This document shows positions 46,689 to 56,379 of a stretch of 64,000 bases of DNA, piece by piece. The first letter of the stretch is position 1. Every line of letters begins with the position of its first letter. The stretch spans positions 248,001-312,000 of the forward strand of contig NZ_AUEA01000003.1 in the NCBI RefSeq assembly GCF_000425745.1, read 5' to 3'. This stretch comes from Pseudomonas cremoricolorata DSM 17059 = NBRC 16634. GTDB taxonomy: Bacteria > Pseudomonadota > Gammaproteobacteria > Pseudomonadales > Pseudomonadaceae. The notes below the pieces were generated by a model. It did not search any database. It saw only the letters and a list, made by a program, of their open reading frames with translations, and was not told the origin of the DNA. Made by a program: the position numbers and the translations under genes.

Positions 46689-46887
46689 GATTTTGCTAGC
46701 TTAACCAGTTAATAACAAGCTTTTTATAAGATTAAATAATCACGGCTTATCGCATGTCACTAACGATTTGCCGTTGGTTTTCGTTCAACTCTGAGCTACC
46801 AGTACGTACGAGGGCTTACAAACGCTGCCGGCATGCCAACAGCCTCGATCAAGGCACAACGCCACCAGTCATTGGGCTGTCATCTTT

Positions 46888-49257
46888 TTGTCGTACTTTT
46901 CCGCATCTCTTCTGCTGGACTCGCCTGCTGTGACACGACGCTCACTCTCTTCGGCGCGCTTGCTGCCGCAGTTGCTCCTGGCCCTGTGCGCCATCACCCT
47001 GGTGTTCCTTTGGGGCCTGCATTTCGCCCAGAAGGCCGCCGCCCGTGAGCAGGCGTTGCAGGCCAAGGCGGCCGAACACCTGAATCTGGCGAGCGTGGTG
47101 GCCGAGAGCCTGCGCCAAGTGGTCGATCGTGCGCAGGTGGTGGGCCGGGTGACTCAGGACGGCATGAAGGCGTTGCGCCAGGCCAACGTCAGCCTGGCGC
47201 AGTTGCTGGCCCAGGACCCGGTATTCCAGCGCATGGCGCTGTACAGCAGCAGCGGGCGGCTGCTGTCGTCCAGCCATGGCGATGACCGCCAGCGCCTGCC
47301 CGAGGCCTGGCTGGCGCAGCTTGGCGAGCATGTCGGGCGTCATGTGCGACGCCCGTTACTGGTACACAGCGACGCTGCGCCGCCTGCGACGGACGACGGC
47401 GCCCCGCGCTTGCTGTTCATGCTGCCGCTCGGTGATGGCGCCGGCAGTCGACTGGATAGCCTGCTGCTGGTCGAGCTGGACATCGATTACCTGGCCGTGC
47501 TGTTCCAGCACATCGACCTGGGCCAAAGCGGCCTGGTGCGCCTGCTGCAGGACGATGGCCAGGAACGCCTGCGCATCGATGGCCGCGGCGTCACAGCGCT
47601 GGGCGATGCGCTGATCCCGACCCTGCCAGCCACTGCCAACGATGCCGGGTTGCTTACCCAGTCGACGGCGGCCGGGGTGTTCCAGAGCCTGTACCGGCGC
47701 TTGTCCGATCACGGCTTCAGCATCGTCGTCAGCCAGCGTGAAGATGAGATCCTCGCAGGCGTCAACGCCACCTACACCCGGCAGTTGTGGCTGAACCTGA
47801 GCATGACGCTGATGATCCTCGCCGGCCTTGCCTGGGGCCTGCGCCTGTTGCGCAAGCGTCAGGATGCGTTCTGCGCGCTGGAACAGGCGCAGCAGGTCAA
47901 TCAACAGTTGATTGGCCGCCTGGAAGATGCCCACCGCCTGAGCAGTCACGCCGCAGCCACAGATCACCTCAGCGGCTTGCACAATCGCCGCCAGTTCGTC
48001 GAGATCGCCAGCGAAGCGCTGACCGTGCAGCGTGGCAGGCGGCAGTTGCTGGCGATTCTGTTCATCGACATGGACCGCTTCAAATCGATCAACGACTCGC
48101 TCGGGCACAAGGTCGGTGACCTGCTGCTGCAAGCGGTGGCCGGGCGTATCCAGCGCATGCTGGGCGACACCGACCAGGCTTCGCGTTTTGGTGGCGATGA
48201 ATTCGTCGTGCTGCTGGCCGGTGAGCGCAGCGAAGAGCAGATCGACAGCTGGGTGCGCACCCTGGTGGAAAAACTCTCGGCCACCTATGCCCTGGATGGA
48301 CAGGAGGTCAACACCAGCCCCAGTGTCGGCGTGAGCATCTGCCCACGCGACGGCCAGGACATCGACACGCTGATCCGCTGCGCCGATGCCGCCATGTACT
48401 CGGCGAAACAGGCCGGTCGCGCGCAATACCGCTTCTTCGACCCGTCGCTGAACCTGGCCGACATCCAGGCCTTCACCCTCGAGCAGGCGTTCGGCAGCGC
48501 CCTGGCCGAGCGTCAGTTCGTGCTGCACTTCCAGCCGCAGTTGCGCCTCGACACCTTGCAGGTCACCGGCTATGAAGCGCTGGTGCGCTGGAACCATCCC
48601 GCGTTCGGCCTGCTCTACCCGGACCGCTTCATTGGCCTTGCCGAGCGCAGCGGCTTTATCGTCGAACTGGGCTGGGAGGTGCTGCGCCTGGCCTGCGAGG
48701 CGCTGCGCGACTGGCCGCCTGCCGCCTGCGGCGCGCGCCTGGCGGTGAATGTTTCCGCCTTGCAACTGCGCCACAGCGATTTCAGCGAGCGCTTGCTGAC
48801 GACCCTCGACAGCCATGGCCTGAGCCCGCAGCGTCTGGAACTTGAAATCACCGAAACCACCGTGCTCGATGGCGAGGGCATGGCGCTGGAGCACCTACGC
48901 CGCCTGCGCGCTGCCGGCATGGGCGTGAGCCTCGACGATTTCGGCTGTGGTTATGCCGGTTTCGCCCACTTGCAGTCGCTGCCGCTGAGCAAGCTGAAGA
49001 TCGACCGCGCGCTGATCGCGCCGCTGTCGAACAGTTATGACGACAGCCCGATCGTGTCCTCGACCATCATTCTGGCCAAGCGTCTGGGGCTGGAGGTGGT
49101 CGCCGAGGGCGTGGAAACCCGCGAGCAGGTGGTGTGCCTGAAGCTCGCCGGTTGTGATGTCGCGCAGGGCTATCACTTCAGTCGTCCGCTGTCAGCCCAG
49201 CAACTGGCCGAGTATCCACCGTTCAACGGCGTGCAGGACGCCGCGTGCAGCCATTGA
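46888..49257 (+). CDS. GGDEF-EAL c-di-GMP phosphodiesterase/cyclase
   Basis: 789 aa if started at TTG 46888; a GTG at 46930 is an alternative, as neither has a strong ribosome site. Two membrane segments (about 20-40 and 295-315) flank a periplasmic sensor. GGDEF has FGGDEF without an I-site Arg (GDTD). EAL has YEALVRW, NVSALQ, EITET, DDFGCGYAGF, KIDRALI and EGVET, so the phosphodiesterase should be active. Divergent from the KfrA-like gene. Confidence 0.9.
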   Translation: MSYFSASLLLDSPAVTRRSLSSARLLPQLLLALCAITLVFLWGLHFAQKAAAREQALQAKAAEHLNLASVVAESLRQVVDRAQVVGRVTQDGMKALRQANVSLAQLLAQDPVFQRMALYSSSGRLLSSSHGDDRQRLPEAWLAQLGEHVGRHVRRPLLVHSDAAPPATDDGAPRLLFMLPLGDGAGSRLDSLLLVELDIDYLAVLFQHIDLGQSGLVRLLQDDGQERLRIDGRGVTALGDALIPTLPATANDAGLLTQSTAAGVFQSLYRRLSDHGFSIVVSQREDEILAGVNATYTRQLWLNLSMTLMILAGLAWGLRLLRKRQDAFCALEQAQQVNQQLIGRLEDAHRLSSHAAATDHLSGLHNRRQFVEIASEALTVQRGRRQLLAILFIDMDRFKSINDSLGHKVGDLLLQAVAGRIQRMLGDTDQASRFGGDEFVVLLAGERSEEQIDSWVRTLVEKLSATYALDGQEVNTSPSVGVSICPRDGQDIDTLIRCADAAMYSAKQAGRAQYRFFDPSLNLADIQAFTLEQAFGSALAERQFVLHFQPQLRLDTLQVTGYEALVRWNHPAFGLLYPDRFIGLAERSGFIVELGWEVLRLACEALRDWPPAACGARLAVNVSALQLRHSDFSERLLTTLDSHGLSPQRLELEITETTVLDGEGMALEHLRRLRAAGMGVSLDDFGCGYAGFAHLQSLPLSKLKIDRALIAPLSNSYDDSPIVSSTIILAKRLGLEVVAEGVETREQVVCLKLAGCDVAQGYHFSRPLSAQQLAEYPPFNGVQDAACSH

Positions 49258-49336
49258 TCGATGGACCTGGCAGCGCTTGGCCGGGCCCCGCCGCTGGTTT
49301 AAGGTGGCGGCCACTGCCCGCCCCGATGCACAGCCC

Positions 49337-50287
49337 ATGACCGACATCGAACGCTACGTTCGCGCCGCGACCCGCGACAACACCCGCCGCAGCTACCAGG
49401 CCGCCGTCGAGCACTTCGAGGTGCACTGGGGCGGCTTCCTGCCCGCCACCGCCGACAGCATCGCCCGCTACCTGGTCGAGCACGCCGAGGTGCACGCGGT
49501 GGGCACCTTGCGCCAGCGCCTGGCCGCGCTCAGCCAGTGGCATCTGAGCCAGGGTTTTCCCGACCCGACCAAAGCCCCGCTGGTGCGCCAGGTACTGCGC
49601 GGCATTCGCACCCTGCACCCGGCCCAGACGCGCCAGGCCACCCCGCTGCTGCTGCAACACCTGCGCACCGCGGTGGAGTGCTTCGAAGCCGAAGCGCGGC
49701 AGGCCGAAGCCGCCCACGACCTGCCCGCCCTGCTGCGCGCCCGACGTGATCGGGCGTTACTGCTGCTGGGCTTCTGGCGCGGCTTTCGCGGTGATGAGCT
49801 GGCGCGCTTGCAGGTCGAGCACATTCAGGCCGAAGCAGGCGTCGGCATCAGCCTGTACCTGCCGCGCAGCAAGGGCGACCGTGAAGGCCTCGGTGTGCAG
49901 CACCGCACTCCGGCACTCAAGGCGCTGTGCCCGGTCAATGCTTATCTGCAATGGATCGAGGTGGCAGGCCTGGCCCATGGCCCGGTGTTTCGCAAGCTCG
50001 ATCGCTGGGGCAACCTGGGCGAGGCGGCGCTCAACAGCAACAGCCTGATCGGCCTGTTGCGGCGCATGCTCGAACGCGCGCAACTGCCGGCTGCGCTGTA
50101 CACCGGCCACTCCTTGCGCCGCGGTTTCGCCACCTGGGCCACGGCCAATGGCTGGGAGCTCAAAGCCTTGATGAGCTACGTCGGCTGGAAGGACGCCAAG
50201 TCGGCCCTGCGCTACATCGATGCCGCGCAGCGCTTCGGCGAGCTCGCCGTGCCAGCGCCGGCGACGTTGCTGCCGGGAAAAGAGTGA
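49337..50287 (+). CDS. Tyrosine site-specific recombinase
   Basis: 316 aa from ATG 49337. The N-terminal SAM-like core-binding domain is followed by a catalytic domain with the first Arg in FWRGFRGDELARL (about residue 150), HSLRRGF (about 256) and Tyr in LRYIDAAQRF (about 290). No attachment sites, cargo or excisionase are visible, so it is probably a resident chromosomal recombinase rather than a phage integrase. Confidence 0.82.
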   Translation: MTDIERYVRAATRDNTRRSYQAAVEHFEVHWGGFLPATADSIARYLVEHAEVHAVGTLRQRLAALSQWHLSQGFPDPTKAPLVRQVLRGIRTLHPAQTRQATPLLLQHLRTAVECFEAEARQAEAAHDLPALLRARRDRALLLLGFWRGFRGDELARLQVEHIQAEAGVGISLYLPRSKGDREGLGVQHRTPALKALCPVNAYLQWIEVAGLAHGPVFRKLDRWGNLGEAALNSNSLIGLLRRMLERAQLPAALYTGHSLRRGFATWATANGWELKALMSYVGWKDAKSALRYIDAAQRFGELAVPAPATLLPGKE

Positions 50288-50349
50288 ACACCCTGAGCGC
50301 TGTGAGGACCTAATGCCTGACACCCACGTCACTGCACGAGGAGCACAGC

Positions 50350-50529
50350 ATGGCTGATCCACGCGAACCCGATCCCTACATCGACGATGACCTGCGCAAC
50401 CCGGGCGAACCGCTGCCCGATGGCGCACGCCCGTTCAATCCTGAGCCCGACCCTGAGCTGCCTGAGGAGCCAGAGGTCGCAGAGTGGCCAGAAGGCCAGG
50501 TGCCGCCGGAAGAACAATCCGACGGCTGA
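50350..50529 (+). CDS. Small acidic Pro-rich protein
   Basis: 59 aa, too short for most gene finders. GAGGAG lies 7 nt before the ATG. The sequence is full of Pro, Glu and Asp (REPDPYIDDDLRNPGEPLPD) and presumably disordered. It sits 62 nt after the recombinase. No function known. Confidence 0.55.
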   Translation: MADPREPDPYIDDDLRNPGEPLPDGARPFNPEPDPELPEEPEVAEWPEGQVPPEEQSDG

Positions 50530-50560
50530 TGCCCGCAACCCGCGCGGTGGTTCGCTGATC

Positions 50561-51637
50561 TTAGCGGGCCGCCGCCGAGCGCAATTGCACAGCCGGCTGG
50601 TGTGTGACGTTCAGTCCAGGCCGGTCGCCGCGCAAGACTTCACTGAAAAACTTCCCCGCTTCTTCGCGTAGGGTCTGGTGGATGTCGTTGCGGTCGACCC
50701 CGTCGCCGTCTTCGCACAGCACCGGCATACGCCGCTGTTGACGTTCATCGCAGGGCGCCATGAACACGAAATGCCCGGCGCCGCTCAGCAGCCGATAGTC
50801 GGGCGCTTGCGGCAGCTTGCGCGCCAGGGCGTCGGCGTTGTGCTCCAGCGCCAGCAGTTGGTCCTGATCGCCGCTATAGATCAGAGTGGGCACCTGCACC
50901 CCACTGAGCGCCTGGCGGCCGAACAGCAGGCTCAGCGGTGCCATCAGCAACGCCGCACCGATGCGCGGATCGTGCTCGGCATTAAGCTCGGCATGGTCGG
51001 CAATCAGCACACCGCGGGTCTGGCACGCATCACGGTCATCGGGAAATTGCTGGCAATACTGCTCGAGGCGCTGCAGGTCTGGCCTGGCGCCGGCCAGAAT
51101 CAGCGCCGTTTCGCCTCCGGCCGAATAGCCGATGACGCCAACCTGACCGTCATCCAGGCCCTGGCGCAAATGGCTGTCGGCACGCGCAGCGCTGATCGCG
51201 GCGCTCAGTTGCAGGGGCCGGCCATAGACATTGCTCAGCGCACCCAGGCGGCTGTGATCGCGGCTGTTGTCACCCGGGTGCACAACCGCTACCACGACGA
51301 AACCCTGCTCGGCCAGCGCCGTGGCCAAGTCATGCAACGCCAGCGGGCTGCCACTGTTGCCGTGGGACATCACCAGTAACGGGAAGCGCCCGCGCGCCAG
51401 CGGCTGGTCGATGCCGGCTGCCACGTCGTAGCCATCGATGCGGCTATGGGCGGCAGGCGCCGCCGACGGGTAGAACGCCAGCGCGGCCATCGGCCGGGCG
51501 TCGACCGGGTCGCTGAGCTGCAGCCACTGCACGCCAGCGCTCCAGCGTGCGGGGCGCGCCGCCGTTTCGGCGTGGGCGAGCGATTGCAGCAACAGGCCGG
51601 CGAGCAACGCAGGCCACAGACGGCGAGGTGTTTTCAT
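50561..51637 (-). CDS. Secreted alpha/beta hydrolase
   Basis: 358 aa with a signal peptide (hydrophobic residues about 8-22, AHA cleavage). The oxyanion region is VMSHGNSGSP, the nucleophile elbow GYSAGG (about residue 170), an Asp in IYSGDQDQLLALEHN and a His in GAGHFVF. This is the dienelactone-hydrolase/acetylhydrolase-like fold; lipase or esterase activity in the periplasm or outside is likely. Confidence 0.82.
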   Translation of the reverse strand: MKTPRRLWPALLAGLLLQSLAHAETAARPARWSAGVQWLQLSDPVDARPMAALAFYPSAAPAAHSRIDGYDVAAGIDQPLARGRFPLLVMSHGNSGSPLALHDLATALAEQGFVVVAVVHPGDNSRDHSRLGALSNVYGRPLQLSAAISAARADSHLRQGLDDGQVGVIGYSAGGETALILAGARPDLQRLEQYCQQFPDDRDACQTRGVLIADHAELNAEHDPRIGAALLMAPLSLLFGRQALSGVQVPTLIYSGDQDQLLALEHNADALARKLPQAPDYRLLSGAGHFVFMAPCDERQQRRMPVLCEDGDGVDRNDIHQTLREEAGKFFSEVLRGDRPGLNVTHQPAVQLRSAAAR

Positions 51638-51758
51638 CCTGCGATCCCAGGGTCAGGGTGTCAGCGCTGCCCTGAGCTTAGGCTCGCCGGCTCAGGGCAC
51701 GGATGAAAACTCGATGAAACCCACCGGCGTGGGCCGGTGGTGGCGAGGCTTGGGGCGA

Positions 51759-52367
51759 TCAGGCGGCGCTGAAGGCTTCGGCGATCTGCGCCTGGGCGCC
51801 CTGCAAGGCGCTGCTGCGCTGCTCTTCACCGTAGGCCAGGCCTTCGGCGCGCACGACCTGAATATCGGTGATGCCGATGAAGCCGAGGAACACTTGCAGG
51901 AAGTCTTCATGGCCGACACCGCTCGGCTGGCCCTGGTGCATACCGCCAGCAGTGGACACCAACACCACCTTCTTGCCGCCACACAGGCCTTCAGCGCCGG
52001 CTTCGGTGTAACGGAAGGTCTGCCCGGCAACGGCGATGCGGTCGATCCAGGCTTTGAGCTGGGTCGGCACGCTGAAGTTGTACATCGGCGCACCGATGAC
52101 CACAGCGTCGGCGGCGAGGAACTCGGCCAGGGTCTGGGCGCTGAGCTGCACTTCATGGGCCTGGGCGGCATCGCGCGCCTCTTCGGCAGTGCCAGCGGCG
52201 AGCAAGGTGGCGGCGGAGAAGTGGCTGATGGCGTCGGCGGCCAGGTCACGGTAGGTCACTTCGATGCTCGGATCGGCAGCCTGCCAGGCCTGTACCACCT
52301 GCTGGGTGAGCTGACGCGAGGCGGAGTGCTCGCCGAGGATGCTCGAATCGATGTGCAGCAGTTTCAT
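51759..52367 (-). CDS. azoR: FMN-dependent NADH-azoreductase
   Basis: 202 aa. Flavodoxin-like AzoR signature: [17 protein letters not shown] at the start, [17 protein letters not shown] and STAGG. It reduces quinones and azo compounds with NADH, using FMN. Divergent from a LysR gene across 243 nt, which carries two GTTC/GAAC dyads. Confidence 0.9.
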   Translation of the reverse strand: MKLLHIDSSILGEHSASRQLTQQVVQAWQAADPSIEVTYRDLAADAISHFSAATLLAAGTAEEARDAAQAHEVQLSAQTLAEFLAADAVVIGAPMYNFSVPTQLKAWIDRIAVAGQTFRYTEAGAEGLCGGKKVVLVSTAGGMHQGQPSGVGHEDFLQVFLGFIGITDIQVVRAEGLAYGEEQRSSALQGAQAQIAEAFSAA

Positions 52368-52476
52368 AAAGGTGCTCCTGTGTGCAATGGGGGGCCACGC
52401 CCGCGGGCGATTGACGACGGCGGCCATCCTACTGGAGCGCTCAATGGATGATAAGTAGCAGTTTGCGCACTGGATT

Positions 52477-52521
52477 GTTCTGCTCATGGAACGATTCGAG
52501 CACTGTTCTGTAATGGAGAAC
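52477..52521. promoter_or_regulatory. Paired LysR-type dyads between azoR and LysR
   Basis: GTTC-N8-GAAC (52477-52492) and GTTCT-N7-AGAAC (52505-52521) are two dyads 28 nt apart, centre to centre, in the divergent promoter. This is the usual two-site LysR layout. Confidence 0.5.
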
Positions 52522-52610
52522 TGCCATAGCGGCTACGGAGTACAAAAGTGCTCCTGCCGGTGTGGGCGCAACCGCTGCTATCATTCGCCGTCTTTCCGCT
52601 GGTTTCCGCC

Positions 52611-53540
52611 ATGACGAGCTCACGCGCCTTCCCCGCCACCCGCGACCTCAATGACCTGTTCTATTTCGCTGAGGTGGTCGCAGCCGGTGGTTTCGCGGCG
52701 GCAGGGCGCCGTCTGGGCATCCCGAAATCGCGCCTGTCACGACGCATCGCCGAGCTGGAGGCGCGCCTGGGCACGCGGCTGCTGCAACGCACCACCCGGC
52801 AGTTGAAGCTGACCGCCGTCGGTGAGCGCTACCTGCACCACTGCCAGGCGATGCTGCTGGAGGCCGAGGCCGCCGATGAAGTGGTTGCCAGTATGAGCAG
52901 CGAGCCGCGCGGGCGCTTGCGGGTGTCGTGCCCCGTTGCCCTGGCCCATGCCCTGCTGCCGGACATCATCACCCGCTTTCTCAGCCAATACCCTCTGGTG
53001 CAGCTGGACATGGTCCTGCTCAACCGCCGCGTCGACCTGATCTCCGAAGGTATCGATGTGGCCTTGCGGGTGCGTGAACTGGGCGATGAAGACCCGGCGC
53101 TGGTCACCCGCCGGCTGAGCCAGGCGCAAATGCAACTGGTGGCCGCGCCGGGCTTTGCCGAACGCCTCGATGACCCGGCACAACTGGCCGCGTTGCCGGT
53201 GCTGGGCGCCACCGAGGCCGACCGTCTGGTGCACTTGCGCCTGCTGCACGGCGACGGCCGCCGCCACGACCTGGCGCTGGAGCCGCGTCTGGCGGTGGAT
53301 GATTTCGTGGTGCGCAATGCCGCGGTCCGCGCAGGGCTGGGCTTTACCGCCCTGCCCAGCCTGTTCTGCGAGGCAGAACTCGAGCGCGGAGAGCTGGTGC
53401 GCCTGTTGCCGGAGTGGTCGTTGCCGGGCGGCTGGCTACAGGCGGTGTACCCGCACCGGCGCGGCCTGTTGCCGGCGGTACGGGCGTGGATCGATCACCT
53501 GGCGGCGTCGTTCGAAACCTGCGGTGAACGCTACGTGTGA
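52611..53540 (+). CDS. LysR-family regulator, divergent from azoR
   Basis: 309 aa from ATG 52611. HTH in GGFAAAGRRLGIPKSRLSRR (about residues 27-46), then a LysR effector domain of the quinone-responsive type near azoR genes. It probably controls azoR. Effector unknown. Confidence 0.88.
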   Translation: MTSSRAFPATRDLNDLFYFAEVVAAGGFAAAGRRLGIPKSRLSRRIAELEARLGTRLLQRTTRQLKLTAVGERYLHHCQAMLLEAEAADEVVASMSSEPRGRLRVSCPVALAHALLPDIITRFLSQYPLVQLDMVLLNRRVDLISEGIDVALRVRELGDEDPALVTRRLSQAQMQLVAAPGFAERLDDPAQLAALPVLGATEADRLVHLRLLHGDGRRHDLALEPRLAVDDFVVRNAAVRAGLGFTALPSLFCEAELERGELVRLLPEWSLPGGWLQAVYPHRRGLLPAVRAWIDHLAASFETCGERYV

Positions 53541-53557
53541 GGCACCGTGGCCGGGCT

Positions 53558-53941
53558 TCAGGCAGCGTGCCCGGCCAGCCACAGCGGCATGAGCCATAGC
53601 GCCTGATGCAGCGCCACGATCAGCCAGAACGGCACCTGATAGGCGAGTTTGCGGGTCTTGTGGCGCAGCAGTTGTTGCGCCAGCAAAGCCCCGGGCCAGC
53701 CGCCGCACAGCTCGCCCAGGTGCAGCACCTTCTCAGCAATGCGCGGCCCTTGCCGGCGAGCCTGGCGCTTGTCATAGCCGTACAGCGCCGCAGTGACCAC
53801 GCTGGAAAGCGGATACAGCAGCAGCGGCGCCCAACTGACACCGCTGAAGGCCAGGTGCGCCGCACCGAGGCCGGGCAGCGCGCACAGCGCCAGGAAAATC
53901 GCCAACTTCAGCGGCAGGCGCCGCACGCCCTGGACGGTCAT
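53558..53941 (-). CDS. DUF1294 membrane protein
   Basis: 127 aa with about three membrane segments. The core YGYDKRQAR and ELCGGWPGALLAQQLLRHKT is the DUF1294 signature. Function unknown. It follows uppP by 1 nt on the same strand, so co-transcription is likely. Confidence 0.85.
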   Translation of the reverse strand: MTVQGVRRLPLKLAIFLALCALPGLGAAHLAFSGVSWAPLLLYPLSSVVTAALYGYDKRQARRQGPRIAEKVLHLGELCGGWPGALLAQQLLRHKTRKLAYQVPFWLIVALHQALWLMPLWLAGHAA

Positions 53942-53942
53942 G

Positions 53943-54773
53943 TCAGGCAATCGCCGTCGACCAGTCGACCCAGCCAAACGCCCAGGTCGCCAGAATCAGC
54001 AGACCGAAGACGATGCGGTACCAGGCGAAGACGGCGTAGCTGTGGTGGGCGATGAACTTGAGCAGCGCGCGCACAGCGATCATGGCGAAGATGAACGACA
54101 CCACGAAGCCCAGGGCGAATACCGGCAGATCGGCCGGCTGGAACAGGTCACGGTATTTGTAGCCGGAATAGACGGCCGCACCGACCATGGTCGGCATCGC
54201 CAGAAAGAACGAGAACTCGGTGGCAGCCTTGCGCGACAGGCCGAACAACAGCCCGCCGATGATCGTCGAGCCAGAGCGCGAGGTGCCGGGAATCATCGCC
54301 AGGCACTGCACGAAGCCGATTTTCAGCGCATGGCTCCAGTTCATGTCATCGACATGTTCCACCTCGACGCGGTGCGCACGCTGTTCGGCCCACAGCATGA
54401 TCACCCCGCCAATCACCAATGCCGCAGCGACGGTGATGGGGTTGAACAGGTAGTGGTGAATCAGATCGGCGAAAATCACCCCGAGCACCACCGCCGGCAT
54501 GAAAGCGATCAGCAGGTTGAGGGTGAATCGCCGAGCGCTTGGCTGGGTGGGCAAACCGACGACGATGTCGACGATCTTGCGGCGAAACTCCCAGACGACC
54601 GCCAGAATCGCGCCAAGCTGAATGATGATGTTGAACGCCATGGCGCGTTCGCCGCCGAAGTCGATCAGGTCGGCCACGATGATCTGGTGACCGGTGCTGG
54701 AAATCGGCAGGAACTCGGTCAGCCCTTCGACGATACCCAGAATGATTGCCTGAGCGGCACTCCAAAAATCCAT
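53943..54773 (-). CDS. uppP: Undecaprenyl-diphosphatase UppP
   Basis: 276 aa with about eight membrane segments. The catalytic [14 protein letters not shown] (about residues 16-29) and [10 protein letters not shown] (about 170) are intact. It dephosphorylates undecaprenyl diphosphate to recycle the carrier lipid; overexpression gives bacitracin resistance. Confidence 0.95.
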   Translation of the reverse strand: MDFWSAAQAIILGIVEGLTEFLPISSTGHQIIVADLIDFGGERAMAFNIIIQLGAILAVVWEFRRKIVDIVVGLPTQPSARRFTLNLLIAFMPAVVLGVIFADLIHHYLFNPITVAAALVIGGVIMLWAEQRAHRVEVEHVDDMNWSHALKIGFVQCLAMIPGTSRSGSTIIGGLLFGLSRKAATEFSFFLAMPTMVGAAVYSGYKYRDLFQPADLPVFALGFVVSFIFAMIAVRALLKFIAHHSYAVFAWYRIVFGLLILATWAFGWVDWSTAIA

Positions 54774-54905
54774 CAATCCCCCAAAAGCGCCGGATAATCG
54801 CGGACGCCCATTGTGACGAGTACGAAAGCGGTATTGCACGCGTGGTGAAGCGCGGCTGTTTTACAGCGTGCGTTGGTCGTAGCGCCAGCGGAAAAGTTCA
54901 GCAGT

Positions 54906-54924
54906 AACAAGGTTTCATCTTGTT
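54906..54924 (+). terminator. Small hairpin between uppP and pnuC
   Basis: AACAAG (54906-54911) and CTTGTT (54919-54924) form a 6-bp stem around 7 nt. Its role is unclear; it sits upstream of pnuC. Confidence 0.25.
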
Positions 54925-55023
54925 CCTACAAACCCATGGCAATCGTGCCATCACGGCTGCGCTGGCATTGCCGGCGGCTCAGGGTACAATCGCCGGCCCT
55001 ATTCCCCTCGCACAGGAACGCCG

Positions 55024-55590
55024 ATGTCCGGCCTCGAACTGTTCGCCGCCGTACTCGGCGTAGTCGCGGTGTGGCTCACCGTCAAGCAGAACCCTTGGTG
55101 CTGGCCCATCGGCCTGGTCATGGTGTTGCTCTATAGCTGGATCTTCTATGAGGTGAAACTGTACTCGGACATGCTGCTGCAGGTGGTCTACGCCGTGCTG
55201 CAGTTGTACGGCTGGTGGCAATGGACGCGTCCCGGGCGGCAGGAAGAGGCGCGGCAGGTCAGCCGTCTGGCGCCCTCGGCGCTGCTCGGCGGGCTTGGCG
55301 TAGGACTGCTCGCCAGCCTTGCCCTGGGCGCAGCGATGGCGCACTGGACCGACGCCGCGCAGCCCTGGCTGGATGCCGCGCTCACCGGCTTCAGCCTGGT
55401 GGCGCAGTTGTGGATGGCGCAGAAGCGTCTGCAGTGCTGGCCGCTGTGGGTGGTGCTGGACGTCATCTTCGTGGCCTTGTTCCTGTACAAGGGGCTGTAC
55501 CTCACCGCCGCGCTGTACGCGCTGTTCACCCTGATCGCCGTGCGCGGCTGGCAGGAATGGCGCCGTGATCCGGCGCTGGCAGCGGCATGA
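55024..55590 (+). CDS. pnuC: Nicotinamide riboside transporter PnuC
   Basis: 188 aa with about seven membrane segments and the PnuC motifs NPWCWPIGLV and YGWWQWTRPG. It carries nicotinamide riboside across the inner membrane. The stop overlaps the ATG of the kinase-like gene, which would trap the substrate by phosphorylation. Confidence 0.9.
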   Translation: MSGLELFAAVLGVVAVWLTVKQNPWCWPIGLVMVLLYSWIFYEVKLYSDMLLQVVYAVLQLYGWWQWTRPGRQEEARQVSRLAPSALLGGLGVGLLASLALGAAMAHWTDAAQPWLDAALTGFSLVAQLWMAQKRLQCWPLWVVLDVIFVALFLYKGLYLTAALYALFTLIAVRGWQEWRRDPALAAA

Positions 55591-56111
55591 AGGTGGTGGT
55601 GCTGTGCGGCCCGGAATCGAGTGGCAAGAGCTGGCTGAGCGGGGAAATTCAGGCCCGCTTCGGCGGCCAGGTGGTCGGTGAATACGTGCGTCATTTCATC
55701 GATCGCGAGCAGCGCGACACCTGCTACGCCGACATTCCCGCCATCGCCCGCGGTCAGCTCGACTGGGAAGACCGCGCCAGGGCCGCCGCCCCGGCGCTGC
55801 TGATTCTCGATACCCACCTGCTGAGCAACCTGCTCTGGAGCCACACACTGTTCGGCGACTGCCCGGCGTGGATCGAGCAGGCCTTGCTGGCCCGTGATTA
55901 CCACCTGCACCTGCTGCTGCGTCCGGATGGCGTCGACTGGGTCGACGACGGCCAGCGCTGCCAGCCGCAGTTGCAGGAACGCCAGCGCTTCTTCGATGCC
56001 AGCCTGGCGTGGTTGCAGCAGCATCATCAGCCGCTGCAGATCATCGAAGGCGCGTGGCAGCAACGCCGAGCGGCGGCGCTGACGGCGGTGGCGCAGCTGC
56101 TGCAAGGTTGA
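55587..56111 (+). CDS. NadR-like nicotinamide riboside kinase / AAA ATPase
   Basis: 174 aa. P-loop GPESSGKSWL is at residues 8-17; the rest matches the C-terminal ribosylnicotinamide kinase domain of NadR, without its HTH and adenylyltransferase parts. Overlaps pnuC by 4 nt, so a NR uptake-phosphorylation pair is likely. Confidence 0.85.
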   Translation: MKVVVLCGPESSGKSWLSGEIQARFGGQVVGEYVRHFIDREQRDTCYADIPAIARGQLDWEDRARAAAPALLILDTHLLSNLLWSHTLFGDCPAWIEQALLARDYHLHLLLRPDGVDWVDDGQRCQPQLQERQRFFDASLAWLQQHHQPLQIIEGAWQQRRAAALTAVAQLLQG

Positions 56112-56127
56112 GGCCGATCAGCATCAC

Positions 56128-56300
56128 AGTCTCAGCCCTGAAACACCTGAAGGCGCTGCAAGCCGCGGCAACACTGATCCGGCGCCCGGTCAGGTGCGTG
56201 TGTATCAGGGTTGAAACAGACCCGCCTTCGAGCATGACGCTCCTGTAAATCCGCGTACTTTGCGCCGGCTAAGCCTGGCGAGTGTTTCAAGGCTGAAACA
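56128..56300. promoter_or_regulatory. Three TGTTTCA-N4-TGAAACA sites upstream of fapA
   Basis: Site 3 (56283-56300) is a perfect dyad TGTTTCA-AGGC-TGAAACA. Site 2 (56201-56218) has 6 of 7 in the left arm (TGTATCA). Site 1 (56128-56145) has 5 of 7 (AGTCTCA). All right arms are TGAAACA. Centres are 73 and 82 bp apart. This is the look of an activator (enhancer-binding protein) array, filling most of the 319-bp gap before fapA. Confidence 0.6.
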
Positions 56301-56363
56301 GCGGCGCCCGCCATCGTTCGACCTATCGAGCCAAACCTCTGTTTCTACAGGGTTTTCAAAAAG

Positions 56364-56379
56364 CGGCACAGCTCCTGCT
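56364..56379 (+). promoter_or_regulatory. Sigma-54-like promoter of fapA
   Basis: CGGCAC-N5-CTGCT at 56364-56379 has GG (56365-56366) and GC (56377-56378) exactly 10 nt apart, close to the consensus TGGCAC-N5-TTGCT. It is about 73 bp after activator site 3 and 52 bp before the fapA start. Confidence 0.5.
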
